DNA of 64,000 bases from Antilocapra americana (taxonomy: Eukaryota; Chordata; Mammalia; Artiodactyla; Antilocapridae): NCBI GenBank assembly GCA_007570785.1, contig ML662442.1:58200518-58264517 (forward strand), given 5' to 3'. Below are positions 47,640-58,789 of the stretch, in pieces (within the stretch, counting starts at the first letter, position 1; each line of letters opens with the position of its first letter). The notes below the pieces were generated by a model. That model searched no databases and had not been told where the DNA came from. It was given only the letters and a program-made list of their open reading frames with translations. Both the position numbers and the translations under genes were made by a program.

Positions 47640-49010
47640 CAGTTCAGTTCAGTCAGTCAATCAGTTGTGTCCGATTCTTTGCAACCCGATGGAGCACAGC
47701 ACGCCAGGCTTCCCTGTCCATCACCCAACTCCTGGAGCTTGCTCAAACTCATGTCCATTGAGTCAGTGATGCCCTCCAACCATCTCATCCTCTGTCATCT
47801 CCTTCTCCTGCCTTCAATCTTTCCCAGCATCAGAATCTTTTCAAATGAGTCAGTTTTTTGCATTAGGTTGCCAAAGTATTCAGAGTTTTAGCTTCAGCAT
47901 CAATCCTTCCAATGAATATTCAGGACTGATTTCCTTTAGGATGGACTGGTTGGATCTCCTTGCAGTCCAGGGGACTCTCAAGTGTCTTCTCCAACATCAC
48001 CGTTCAAAAGCATCAATTCTTCGGTGCTCAGCTTTCTTTATAGTCCAACTCACATCCATACATGACTATGGGAAAAACCACAGCCTTGACTAAGACGGAC
48101 CTTTGTTGGCAAAGTAATGTCTCTGCTTTTTAATATGCTGTCTAGGTTGGTCATAACTTCTCTTCCAAGGAATAAGTGTCTTTAATTTCATGGCTGCAGT
48201 TACCATCTGCAGTGATTTTGGAGCCCAAAAAGATAAAGTCTGATACTGTTTCCACTGTTTCCCCATCTATTTGCCATGAAGTGATGGGAACAGATGCCAA
48301 GATCTTAGTTTTCCGAATGTTGAGCTTTAAGCCAACTTTTTCACACTTCTCTTTCACTTTCATCAAGAGGCTTTTTAGTACCTCTTCACTTTCTGCCATA
48401 AGGGTGGTGTCATCTGCATATCTAAGGTTATTGACATCCCTCCTAGCAATCTAGATTCTAGCTTGTGCTTCATCCAGCCCAGCGTTTCTCATGATATACT
48501 CTGCATATAAGTTAAATAAGCAGAGTGACAATAACAGCCTTTACGTACTCCTTTTCCTATTTGGAACCAGTCTGTTGTTCCATGTTCAGTTCTAACTTAC
48601 TTCCTGACCTGCATACAGATTTCTCAAGAGGCAGGTCGTGTGGTCTGGTGTGTCCATCTCTTTCAGAATTTTCCAGAGTTTGTTGTGATCCACACAGTCA
48701 AAGGCTTTGGCATAGTCAATAAAGCAGAAATACATGTTTTTCTGGAACTCTCTTGCTTTTTCGGTAATACAATGGATGTTGGCAATTTGATCTCTGGTTC
48801 CTCTGCCTTTTCTAAATCCAGCCTGAAGATGTGGAACTTCACGGTTCATGTAGTGTTGAAGCTTGGTTTGGAGAATTTTGAGCATTACTTTACTAGCATG
48901 TGAGATGAGTGCAATTGTGTGGTGGTTTAAATATTCTTTGGCATTGCTATTCTTTGGGACTGGAATGAAAACTGACCTTTTCCAGTCCTGTAGCCACTGC
49001 TAAGTTTCCA
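47640..49010 (-). mobile_element. BovB (RTE) LINE copy 2, minus strand
   Basis: The 3' tail (complement of the GACTGAACTGAACTG end) is at 47640. The element continues through the full 3' UTR and the C-terminal part of the reverse transcriptase up to about 49000. On the minus strand an RT piece at 48592-48885 shows FRKGRGTRDQIANIH and FIDYAKAFDCVDH (RT motif A). The YADD motif at 48409-48420 is intact in sequence but in a different, broken frame. The 5' part, including the endonuclease, is absent. It lies in the transcript sense of ZNF292 and inverted to copies 1 and 3. Confidence 0.92.
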
Positions 49011-49239
49011 AATACTGACTAGAGAGACAACTTCCCTTCTTGAGTTCCTTTCTCATCAAAATTGCCAAAACCTCCTTAGCTGAGTCATTCTCAGGAAATT
49101 CAAGAGAAAAGACCCAAAGATTCTGAAACAAAGTCTTCCACTATGAAAAAACAGCTGAATCCCCTTATAGTGAAGGTCACAACAAATCCCACTCACGGGC
49201 TTGGAGTTCTCAGTCGGTTTTTTGGTAGTATACCTTTAA

Positions 49240-49438
49240 ATGGGGCTTCCCAGGTGACATTCCACCTGCCAATGCAATTTTCCCTGGTCAGGAAGATTCC
49301 TGGAGAAGGAAATGGCAACCCACTCCAGTATTCCTGCCTAGAAAATCCCATCGACAGAGGAGCCTAGTGGGCTACAGTCCATGGTGTTGCAGAGTTGGAC
49401 ATGACTGAGCGCACGTGCGCGCACACACACACACACAC
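49240..49438 (+). mobile_element. Bov-tA SINE with CA tail and target duplication
   Basis: GGGGCTTCCCAGGTGACATT heads the element and GTTGCAGAGTTGGACATGAC closes it, followed by a GCGCGCACACAC microsatellite (49412-49440) in place of the usual tail. The 8-bp repeat ACCTTTAA flanks it at 49232-49239 and 49439-49446. Confidence 0.85.
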
Positions 49439-49619
49439 ACCTTTAAGCAATGGTAGCCAAGGACCACTCAAGAGGTCAAAACAAATTAGTTTAAAAGGAA
49501 ACTTGGAGTATACAAGGAACAAAATTCCAAGCAACTATCGTTAATATCTAGGGGTCAGAGAATGTATTAGACCTATGAATAAAAATATCATATCATAAAG
49601 GAATATTTATAGAAAAAAG

Positions 49620-50640
49620 ATTTAAATTAAAAATATAATAGCAGAAATGAAAACCTCAATCAAAGAGTTGGAAGATAAACTGAGGAAATTTACCCAGAAA
49701 TTAAAAGGCATCGGAAAGAAAAGATAAGAAGATCTGGAGAAGAGCGCTGCTGCTGCTGCTGCTAAGTCGCTTCAGTCGTGTTCGACTCTGTGCGACCCCA
49801 TAGACGGCAGCCCACCAGGCTCCCCCGTCCCTGGGATTATCCAGGCAAGAACACTGGAGTGGGTTGCCATTGCCTTCTCCAGTGCATGAAAGTGAAAAGT
49901 AAAAGCGAAGCTGCTGAGTCATGTCTGACTCTTCGTGACCCCATGGACTACAGCCTACCAGACTCCTCCATCCATGGGATTCTCCAGGCAAGAGCAATGG
50001 AGTAGGTTGCCATTGCCTTCTCTGGGAGAAGAGTGCTAGACATCTCAAAATCAACAAGAATTCCAGAAATTAGAACAGAAAAGTGGAGGAGGAGAAATCA
50101 AAGAACTAATTCGAGTTAATATCCTAGAATCTAAGGACACAAATTCTAAGGACTGAAAGACACACTGAGTGTGCAGCACAATCACTTAAATTAAAACTGT
50201 ATCAAGGCACTACTTCCTAAAATTCTGGCACTCAAGGACAGAGAGGATCAAAACAAGCTTCAAACTAGACTGGGGGCAGAGCAGACTTCTCAGCAGCAAC
50301 ACTGGAGCCAAAGGAAAATGAAGCACTCCATTAAAACCTGAAAGGGAATCATCTCCGCCCAACTACCACAAGTATTAAGACAGAAAAGTCATTTTCAGAC
50401 ATGCAAGTTCTCAATAAGTTCAACTTGTAGGCGTATTTTTTTCACAGTGCTACTGAAGAGAGAATTTTATCAAAATGAGGGGAGATAAACCAAGGGAGGA
50501 AATGAAAATGATTTCTAGGAAAAAGGCAAACAGAGAGGTAAAGAAGAAACATCCAAAAGACAATGGGCCTGAAAAAGAACTACCACATATCAGATGACTA
50601 GAACAAATTTCCTCAAGATGAACTTAACAGACTACCTAAC
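49620..50640 (+). mobile_element. ancient L1/HAL1-like fragment
   Basis: It contains AAACCTCAATCAAAGAGTTG with GAAGATAAACTGAGG, CTTCTCAGCAGCAACACTGG and CATTTTCAGACATGCAAG, a set of segments found in old L1-related elements. A Bov-A2 SINE splits it at 49749-50024. Confidence 0.6.
49749..50024 (+). mobile_element. Bov-A2 dimeric SINE with target duplication
   Basis: A (GCT)n start is followed by two monomers joined by an AGTGAAAAGTAAAAGCGAAG linker. Flanking repeats are GGAGAAGAGCGCT (49736-49748) and GGAGAAGAGTGCT (50025-50037), 12 of 13 identical. It is nested in the older L1-like fragment. Confidence 0.92.
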
Positions 50641-50649
50641 ATGCCTGAA

Positions 50650-51315
50650 TAAGCTAAGAGGAGATTTATACAACTGAGGGAGAGTTTAGATTGAACTAGT
50701 GAGATAAACATAGAATATTCAGCAAAGAAAATAAGGTAATTTAAGTACATTAACCTGTACTCAGCAATTAGAGAATGCACATTCTTTAAAAATGCAAAAC
50801 ATTCACAAAAACTGACTCCACACTAGGCCACAATCACAAAAACAACAAAGAATATTATACATTTCACATTCTTTGAACATAGAGCAATAAAGCTAGAAAA
50901 TATTAACAAGATACCCCTAACAAAGAAAACTATAAATTTGTAATTTTTTAAGTGTATTTCTTTTTAAGAATTTTTATTTTATATTGGAGTACAGTTGAGT
51001 AACAAAGCTATGTTAGGCTTCAAGTGTAAAGTGATTCAGTTATACATGTTATCTACTCTTTTTTCAAATTCTTTTCCCATTTAGGTTATTACAGAATATT
51101 GAGAAGAGTTCCTCATGCTAGGTCCTTGTTGGTTATCTATTTTAAATATAGGAGTGTGTACATGTTAATCCCGAATTCCAAATTGATCCTTCCCTCCCTT
51201 GTGTGTATTTCTAAATCATGGGTGGAAGAAATCATAGTAGAAATCAGAAGATACTCAGATTTGAATTATAGCCAAAATATATAAAAATCTGCAGGATGCA
51301 GCTAAAGCAATCTTA
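50650..51315 (+). mobile_element. L1 ORF2 fragment split by an inverted L1 3' end
   Basis: An ORF2-like segment at about 50700-50951 (CACTAGGCCACAATCACAAA) resumes at 51213 with AAATCAGAAGATACTCAGAT and GCAATCTTAAGAGGGAAATT. The intervening 50962-51202 is a separate antisense L1 3' end. Confidence 0.7.
50962..51202 (-). mobile_element. L1 3' end nested in older L1, with 10-bp target duplication
   Basis: The plus strand reads TTTTATTTTATATTGGAGTA then AAGTGATTCAGTTATACATG and GGTTATTACAGAATATTGAG, the complement of the artiodactyl L1 terminal region. GTGTATTTCT flanks it at 50952-50961 and 51203-51212. Confidence 0.85.
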
Positions 51316-51449
51316 AGAGGGAAATTTATAGATGCAAATGTTTGTGCTTTAAGTTATGCTATAGCTTAAAAAAATTCAAATTTGTTCCAACACAGTATGA
51401 GCAAAACATTAATTTTCTATTTGCCTATGTGTGATTTTTTTTTAGTAAG

Positions 51450-51491
51450 AAACATTAGGTGAAACCAGGAAACATTAGGTGAAACCAGGAA
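51450..51491. repeat. 20-bp tandem duplication
   Basis: The unit AAACATTAGGTGAAACCAGG occurs twice in direct succession without mismatch, indicating a recent slippage or repair event. Confidence 0.9.
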
Positions 51492-52234
51492 ACTACACCC
51501 AGCTAAACTAAGCTGTGTAGGAAAACAGAAAATGCACACAACTCAAACACGTACCAGCTATGTCAGTTCACCAAGTGTGTGATGAGCCTTATCTATCCAC
51601 ACATGGTTTCAACCTTCTGTCCAATTTCAGAGAACTCTCTTTCCACCAACTCGTCTTAACTCACAAACTACAACCCTTCTGACACCCATTCCTACAAAGT
51701 ATAGGTATTTTCCAAGGTAAAACACCACGTTTATCTTAGTTATGCACATCTTAACCACTGAATAGATATAAAATTGTATTGTAGTTCTTACAAGACTCCA
51801 TCAGTGACACTGATGAAGTTTTGAATGTTGTATCTTTAACCCCATTTTCCCCATAAGCCTTGTGATTTTTGTTGTGCAATTTTGCACAGCAAAGTGATTG
51901 GCAGTAAAACTTAAATTGTGATAAAGCTAAACTGGATGCATTAGACAAAGACAAAATGAAAAGTTAGAGTATTTTACCGAGACAGAGAAATCTGAACATA
52001 TATTGTTGTGTCAGTATTAAATTTCCTGAGTGTGATGATTGCATTTTTTGGACTTAAGAGATAAACACAAGAGGGCAATGTCATGATGCCTAACTCTAAA
52101 GAATTCAAGGGAAAAAAAGAAAATTAAAGCATGAGACAAAATACATATAGCAAAATGCTAACACTGGGTATTCGGTGTACTATCCTTGTACTACTTCTAC
52201 AATAAAAAGTTTGGAAGAGCAAAATATTGGGGAT

Positions 52235-52680
52235 GGCAAGTGTGGCAGACTGAATTCTTCACTCTTTGTATCCACACTTTTTCACATGACTTTGGAATAC
52301 TTCTCAGAATGGCACAGAATGTTTTCCTACCCCATGTGACTTGTTTTGACAGAATGTGGCAGAGGTGATGGTAAGTTATCTATGAGTTTAAGAATCTTGC
52401 TCCTTTGTATGCTTCTACCATCAAAAGGAGGTGTGTCCAAATTAGCCTGCTGTTCCCAGGAAGATGAGAAGATGTCATTCCTGTTGCTCTAGTTGAGACC
52501 ACCCTCTATCAGTTGACATCTGGTCAACCTTAAACCTGTGTATGACCCCAGCCAAGGCCAGCAGATAGCCTAGCCAACCCTGCCCTGACTTCAGATATGA
52601 GCAATATATACTTACTATCAGCTGTCACTAGGGTTTTGCGGTTATTACAAAGAATTTTGTCAAAATAACTAAGTAGTTAA
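52235..52680 (+). mobile_element. MLT1-like LTR (ERVL-MaLR)
   Basis: CCCCATGTGACTTGTTTTGA, then CCAGCCAAGGCCAGCAGATA and TATCAGCTGTCACTAGGGTT fit the ordered landmarks of MLT1-class solo LTRs. The copy is diverged and its ends are approximate. Confidence 0.6.
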
Positions 52681-52689
52681 GTCAAAAAA

Positions 52690-53400
52690 AGAGAATAAAT
52701 CAAAGAAAGGATAAAAATTTTAAAGTAATAAACAATACAAGCAGGCATATAAGGAATAGAAAATAAAAATACAACAGAGAGGATCAACAAAACCAAACAC
52801 TGGTGATCTAAAAAGACTTAAAAAATCCTAAGGCAAAAATTATCAAGGAAAAAAAGAGAAGGTTCAAATAAATAGATTTAGGAATAAGAAAGGGACCAAA
52901 ACTACAGGATACAGTTTTTTTTTTTAATAAAGAATCTTAATGCACTGTTATTTCTTATTTGAAACAGCTTTAAAAGTCTTTTTTCAACTGTTTTTTAATG
53001 AAACAGCTTAAAGATCCGCATGAAATGGGAAGGGTTTTAGAAAAAGTTACTAAAACTATCTCAAGAATAAAGTCTTTTACTCACTAAAGAAACTGAATCC
53101 ATTTTTAAAAAAAGAATCAAGTTGGTTTTCTATAAGAAAATCCAGGAACTGATCCTTTAGGAAACAGATTGTCTATTAAAGAAACCTTTGGAAGAAAGGA
53201 AGGGAAAATGGGAGGGAATAAAAGTTCCCCAAAATCTTGTTTGAGGCTATAAACTTAAAAACTGGATAAATATGATATGAAAAAGGAAAATCACAGACCA
53301 ATCTTACTTAGTAAACAGATTTTAATATCCCAAATATTACCCAACCAAGTCCTGCAATAAACTCTCAAAAAAAAAAACCACTGAAACAATCACAAAGTTA
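52690..53400 (+). mobile_element. L1 ORF2 fragment, degraded
   Basis: GAGAGGATCAACAAAACCAA and AAGGGACCAAAACTACAGG, followed at 53040 by more ORF2-like sequence, fit L1. A T-rich interruption lies at about 52914-53000. No open frame remains. Confidence 0.6.
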
Positions 53401-54429
53401 TAGGAAGTTGAAAACACATTACAAAGATAAAGTTTTTTTCCAGAACTATTTGGGAGTAAGTTGCCAATCTGGTACTCCATGGCTTTCAAGTATTTAATGT
53501 GTATTTCCTACAAACGAAGACTTCCTACATGATCAGAGTAAGACCATGAGAATCAGGAAATAAACAGTGGTACACTACTACCATTTAACTCTGAGACACC
53601 ACTCAAGTGCGCCAATTTTTCCAATGTCATCTTGGACGGAAAAAGATATAGTTCAGAACCATGCTCTGCATTTAGTTGGCATGGTCCCTTCAATCTCTAA
53701 GTCCTAGGTGGAATCTAGAAGACTCATTTAGGACCCTTACACTATCAAAGAGTAGAGGCCTGTTATTCTTGTGAAAAAGCTGTCAAATTGGATTTGGTGT
53801 TTTCTCATAATTATACCCATGCTATGCATTCTGGCAGAAATACCACAGAAGCATGATGATTTCTGTCCACTGGATCCTATCAAGCAACACATGATTTCAA
53901 CTTGTCCCACTATGGATGATGTTTATGATTAAGTTAGGGCCTGCCCTCATCACTGCTTGGGCTCGGCATGCTGCCAAATGTCTGTGAATCCAGGTAGTTC
54001 TTCCTTCTCCCTCTGCTTAGACACTGATACCCCCTGCCAGGTTGCCCCTAGGTGGAAATGCCCCACTTTGTGAAGCCCCAAACCAGGCTGCTCTGCCCTT
54101 CCCCACCTATATTCTCATCTCACTTGAGCTCTAACCCCCCAGAGGCTGCCACACCTGCAAACTCCCTGTGAGTCCTCCTCACCCTAACTGGGCTGTGGCT
54201 CCTGCCCCACAGAGCTGCTACTCACCCCACCTGGGCTGTGACACTCACCCTGTAACACCCTGCCCCCACCAGACACCTACTCTGCTCTCCTCTACATAAG
54301 GAATCAAGGACTGAATTGTTCAAAAAAGGAAATGGTAGGACTGCAATGTATTCTTTAAATGTACTTTGGACTCAGGAGGATTTACCTTTCCAATACAGTA
54401 AACAGATTTCTCTGATTTTAAACTAATTT

Positions 54430-55800
54430 ACCACAGTAATAGGTTTAAAGGGAAGCTATATGATTATCTCAAAAACTACCAAAAAAGGACAGGATAAAAA
54501 TACAACCCATTCAAGGTAAAGAATAATACAAAACCTTTCTGAAAGGATGAACAGAAGAAAGAGAGCTCTCTAACTTGATAAAATGTATTTAGTAAAAGCC
54601 AGGGCAAACCTCATACTTAAGGGTGAAGTGTTAACAGGAAGTCTCTTTAAAGTCAGAAACAAAACAAATGCCTGCTACCACTGCTTCTACTCAAAGCTGT
54701 AGGCCTCATCAGAGCAATGAGAAAAAGAGATGGTCACAATAAAGACTGAAAAGGAAAAATAAAAATGTCATTACTGCAGAAAATGCATACATAAGAAGTC
54801 CAAGAGCATTCAGATTGGTTGGAGGATATGAAACTGATAAAAAATATCAACTCTATTCGCAAGCAAGCAAGTACCAAATATCTGTTAAAAAACATTCACA
54901 GTATCTAAACCCATGAGGTACTTAAGAATAAATCTAACAAAACATATATATAATATCTTTTCAGGAAAAATTATGAAACTTCATTTAAAGACATAAAAGA
55001 AGGCCTGCATGAATGGAGATACTGCATTCATGAATATCAGAAGACAAAATTTTTCAATGGCAATATGTCCCAAATTTAATAGAAAAAGTGAAAGGAATGC
55101 TGAAGAAATTCCCCATAAGGATTTTTCATATAATCTGACAAGTTGACTCTAAAATTCAAACAAAATGCCAAACCAATTTTAAAAGAGCCAGGTGGGATTA
55201 TATCCCCTACTCAGATAGCAAGACATCTTAAACAGATGGAAATTGAGAGTGCATAATATCTGTACAGGTACAGATAACAGAAGAGAACTAGAGGGCTTTA
55301 ACAGAGTTAAGTATATATGGAAATTTGGGTATATAATAGATGTGCCATTAGTAATCAGTGAGAAATATACAGACCATTCCATAGATAATGCTGAAACAAC
55401 CAGCTCCTCAGGAGAAAAAAATTACAATTCCCAGTATATAACAATTATATTCCAAATGGATTTAATATCTAAAAATCTAAATGTGAAAAGCAACACTCTA
55501 AAACATTGAGAATACAGGAGGAGATCTCAAGATCTTCAGAGTATATTTCAAAGGACAACGAAGGAGTTCTTAAACAAGACGCAAAACACACGACCATAAA
55601 CAAAGACGCTGACAGCTATAGTTCCAATAAAACTTAGTATCTGGTCACCAAAACCCCACATAAAATGAAAAGCTACAACTGGCAAGAAGTATTTGAAACC
55701 CATATTCCCCGGAATACATATTAACATATCCATAATGAAAAGTTCCTCTGCATAGAACTGGTAAAGGAAGTTATTCTCAACTACCAAGCTAGTAGGAAGT
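54430..55800 (+). mobile_element. L1 ORF2 fragment (3' half), degraded
   Basis: Consecutive L1 ORF2 landmarks are present: AGGGTGAAGTGTTAACAGGA, CTGCTACCACTGCTTCTACT, CCAAGAGCATTCAGATTGGT, GGAGATACTGCATTCATGAA, and near 55560 AAGGAGTTCTTAAACAAGAC. The minus-strand open frame over 55548-55838 is an antisense artefact of this repeat. Confidence 0.75.
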
Positions 55801-56357
55801 CTGATTTCAAAGAACCGACTAACAGTTATCTGCATCACTTGGCAACTCCCAAGTCTTCCTCAGCATTTCAGGCTGGAGCTTGTCCCTTAGTGCTGGGGCT
55901 AGTTTTGCTTCTCCTAAACAGTGAGAACTGAATGAGTCTCTCTTACTTGTGATGAAACCCAAGATTATTTCATAATCTTACTTCCATATTATTCTGGAGC
56001 AGATACTTGTTTCCCATTACCACAGTCTACTGTCCTTGACAAATGGCCTACTATTGTAGCTATTTCAGTAGCACTTCAGCATTTTCAAAGAAAATCAATT
56101 ATGAACTTGACATAGTTCACATGCCCATACACTCATTCTAGGATGTGAAGTAACCATTCAGAACCTGAGCTTCTGACAGCTTTAAATCCTAAATAATTTC
56201 TAATATGGATGCTATAAACACTCACTTTCCAGAATTTCCAAGAAACCAAGGCCTAATTCCTTGCAGCATTTTGGTGGCATAAACATCGCAACCCCCAAAT
56301 TTTTTATTCCCTACCCTGTCCTGGTGTGGCCCATTAATTCCTCTAGTTCTAATAGTA

Positions 56358-56431
56358 TTGGCTTGGCCAAAAAGTTTGGTTTTACCATACCATCTTATGG
56401 AAAACGCAAATGAACTTTTTAGCCAACCCAA
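56358..56431. mobile_element. mariner-type MITE
   Basis: A 74-bp near-palindrome has arms TTGGCTTGGCCAAAAAGTTT and the complement of AACTTTTTAGCCAACCCAA. It is flanked by TA dinucleotides (56356-56357 and 56432-56433), the target duplication of Tc1/mariner elements. It has no coding capacity. Confidence 0.88.
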
Positions 56432-56439
56432 TATATCCT

Positions 56440-57570
56440 TCCACTCCTAAAGAAGGGCAATGCCAAAGAATGTTCAAACTACCACACAAATGTGCTCATT
56501 TCACATGCTGGCAAGATAATGTTTAAAATTCTTCAAGTAAGGCTTTAGAAATATGTCAACAGAGAACTTCCAGATGTTCAAGCTGGGTTTTGAAGAGGCA
56601 GGGATCAAATTGCCAACATTTGCTGGAACATAAGAAAAAGAGAATTCTAGAAAAACATCTACTCCTGCGTCACTGACTACATTAAATTGACTGTGTGGAT
56701 TAACACCAACTGTGGAACATCCTTAGAGATAGGAATACCAGACCACCTTACCTGTCTCCTGAGAAACCGACATGCAGGTCAAGAAGCAACAGTTAGAACC
56801 AGACATGGAACAAATCACTGGTTCAAAACTTGGAAAGGAGTATGACAAGGCTGTATACTGTCACCCTGCTTATTTAACTTCCATGCAGAATACATCATAC
56901 AAAATGCCAGGCTGGATGAATCACATGCTGGAATCAAGATTGCCGGGAGAAATATCAACCTCAGATACGCAGGTTTATTTTGGGGGCTCCAAAGTCACTG
57001 CAGATGGTGACTGCAGCCACAAAATTAAAAGATGGTCCTTGGAAGAAAAGCTATGACCAACCTAGACAGCATTACCAAAAAGCAGAGACATCACTTTGCC
57101 AACAAAGATCCATCCAGTCAAACCTACGGTTTCTCCAGTAGTCATGTATGGATGTGAGAGCTGGACCCACTACCCAGCTAAAGAAAGCTGAGCACTGAAG
57201 AATTGATGCTTTTGAACTGTGGTGTTGGAGAAGACTCTTGAGAGTCCCTTGGACTGCAAGGAGATCCAACCATTCCATCGTAAAGGAAATCAACCCTGAA
57301 TATTCATTGGAAGGACTGATGCTGAAGCTGAAACTCCAAATACTTTGGCCACCTCATGGGAAGAGCTGACTCACTGGAAAAGACCCTAAAGCTGGGAAAG
57401 ACTGAAGGCAGGAGGAGAAGGGAATGACACAGGACAAGATGGTTGGATGGCATCACTGACTCAACTGATATGAATTTGAGCAAGCTCTGGGAAATGGTGA
57501 AGGACAGGGAATCCTGGCCTGCTACAGCCCATGGGGTCACAGAGTTGCACACAACTGAGGGACTGAACAA
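56440..57570 (+). mobile_element. BovB (RTE) LINE copy 3, internally deleted
   Basis: This copy contains RT and 3' UTR regions (AAGGGCAATGCCAAAGAATG through GACATGGAACAAATCACTGG to GGAGAAGACTCTTGAGAGTC). A deletion joins GGAGAAATATCAACCTCAGA with TTTATTTTGGGGGCTCC at about 56965-56975, removing the YADD region and the following RT end. The 3' end is near 57569 (CACAACTGAGGGACTGAACA). It begins directly after the mariner MITE, is highly mutated and has no long frame. Confidence 0.9.
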
Positions 57571-57845
57571 CAACAGATACAGATGATACAACTCTAATGG
57601 CAAAAAGCAAACAGGAACGAAGGAGGCTCTTGATGAAGGTCAAAGAGAAGCATGAAAAGCTGGATTGAAACTCAACATTCAAAAATGTTTTTGAATTTGA
57701 GAAGGGGGTGGCAGAGGATGAGATGGTTAGATAGCATCACCAACTCAATGGACATGAACTGGAGCAAACTCGGAGATGGCAGAGGACAGAAAAGCCTGCC
57801 TTGCTACAGTTCACGGGGTTGCAGAGTTGGACACAAGACTTAGCA
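57571..57845 (+). mobile_element. BovB fragment abutting copy 3
   Basis: The sequence restarts with CAGATACAGATGATACAACT and continues with AAGGAGGCTCTTGATGAAGG, the RT segment missing from copy 3. At about 57689 it jumps to the 3' UTR end (GGCAGAGGATGAGATGGTTA to GCAGAGTTGGACACAAGACT). Confidence 0.85.
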
Positions 57846-57961
57846 AATGAACAAATAACATAAGCAAGGTATACAAAAGTAGTCAAATGAGTTCCCTGGT
57901 GTAGAGGATTTCAATTTCAGACTAATATGAACATGTTTGACACTAACCTGTTCACAATGCC

Positions 57962-58147
57962 CATGAAAGTCAAAGTGGCGGAGATGTGTCCGACTCTTTG
58001 CAAACCCATGGACTACACAGTCCTTGGAATTCTCCAGGCCAGAATACTGGAGTGGGTAGCCTTTTCCTTCTCCAGGGGATCTCCCCAACCCAGGGATCAA
58101 ACCCAGGTCTTCTGCACTGCGGGCGGATTCTTTACCAGCTGAGCCAT
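57962..58147 (-). mobile_element. Bov-tA SINE
   Basis: Complement of Bov-tA with GTGTCCGACTCTTTGCAAAC, GGAGTGGGTAGCCTTTTCC, GACCCAGGG-like sequence and CTTTACCAGCTGAGCCATGA at the head. Confidence 0.88.
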
Positions 58148-58151
58148 GATG

Positions 58152-58275
58152 CCCGTAAGTGAAGTCGCTCAGTCGTGTCCAACTTTTTGCGACCCCATGG
58201 GATTGTAGCGTACCAGGCTCCTAAGTCCATGGGATTTTCCAGACAAGAATACTGGAGTGGGTTGTCATTTAATTT
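58152..58275 (+). mobile_element. Bov-A monomer fragment
   Basis: AGTGAAGTCGCTCAGTCGTG, then ACCAGGCTCCTAAGTCCATG and ATACTGGAGTGGGTTGTCAT form one Bov-A monomer. It lies next to the Bov-tA copy at 57962-58147. Confidence 0.85.
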
Positions 58276-58499
58276 CCTAAGAAACTTGATGTAATAGAGA
58301 TTAAAAAGTAACAATGTCTAGCACATAACCTAGAAAGGAAATGTTTTTAAATTCCATCCAATTAACTCTTACAACACTATATAACTCTTTCTGCATACAG
58401 GAAATATACCCTAAAATGACAATTGTGACTGCAGTTTTGTCTCCACAATATTTCTAACTTTTAGAATTATATTCTAAGAACACAAAATACGTCTGGTTT

Positions 58500-58735
58500 A
58501 TGCTGTTATAAAAGAGGTCCTAGAAAGCTCTCCCTTGCCTCTTCTATTATGTGGGACAAAGTGAAAAGGTGTTGTCTATGAACTAGAAAGTGGGCTGTCA
58601 CCAGACCAGATTTTGTTTGTGTCTTGATCTTGGACCTCCAACTCCCAGAACTGTGAGAAATGAACTTCTATTGCTTTTAAGCCATCCAAGTTTATGTTAT
58701 TTAGGTTACAGCAGCTCAAATGAACTAATACACCT
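58500..58735 (+). mobile_element. MST/MLT1-like LTR 3' part (ERVL-MaLR)
   Basis: TCTTGATCTTGGACCTCCAA, CCAGAACTGTGAGAAATGAA and CAGCAGCTCAAATGAACTAA are the characteristic 3' landmarks of MaLR LTRs. Confidence 0.7.
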
Positions 58736-58789
58736 ACTTCAGTAGAATATGAAATATTACAGCAGAAAGCCCGGCTTAAAAAGTGATCA

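Noticed and set aside
53930..54290. GC-richer patch as the missing first exon or CpG island
   Set aside because: It has few CpG dinucleotides, no frame matching the expected N-terminus and no suitable donor site.
55548..55838. 96-codon minus-strand open frame with membrane-like composition
   Set aside because: The plus strand here is L1 ORF2-like sequence, so the frame is antisense to a repeat and has no gene context.
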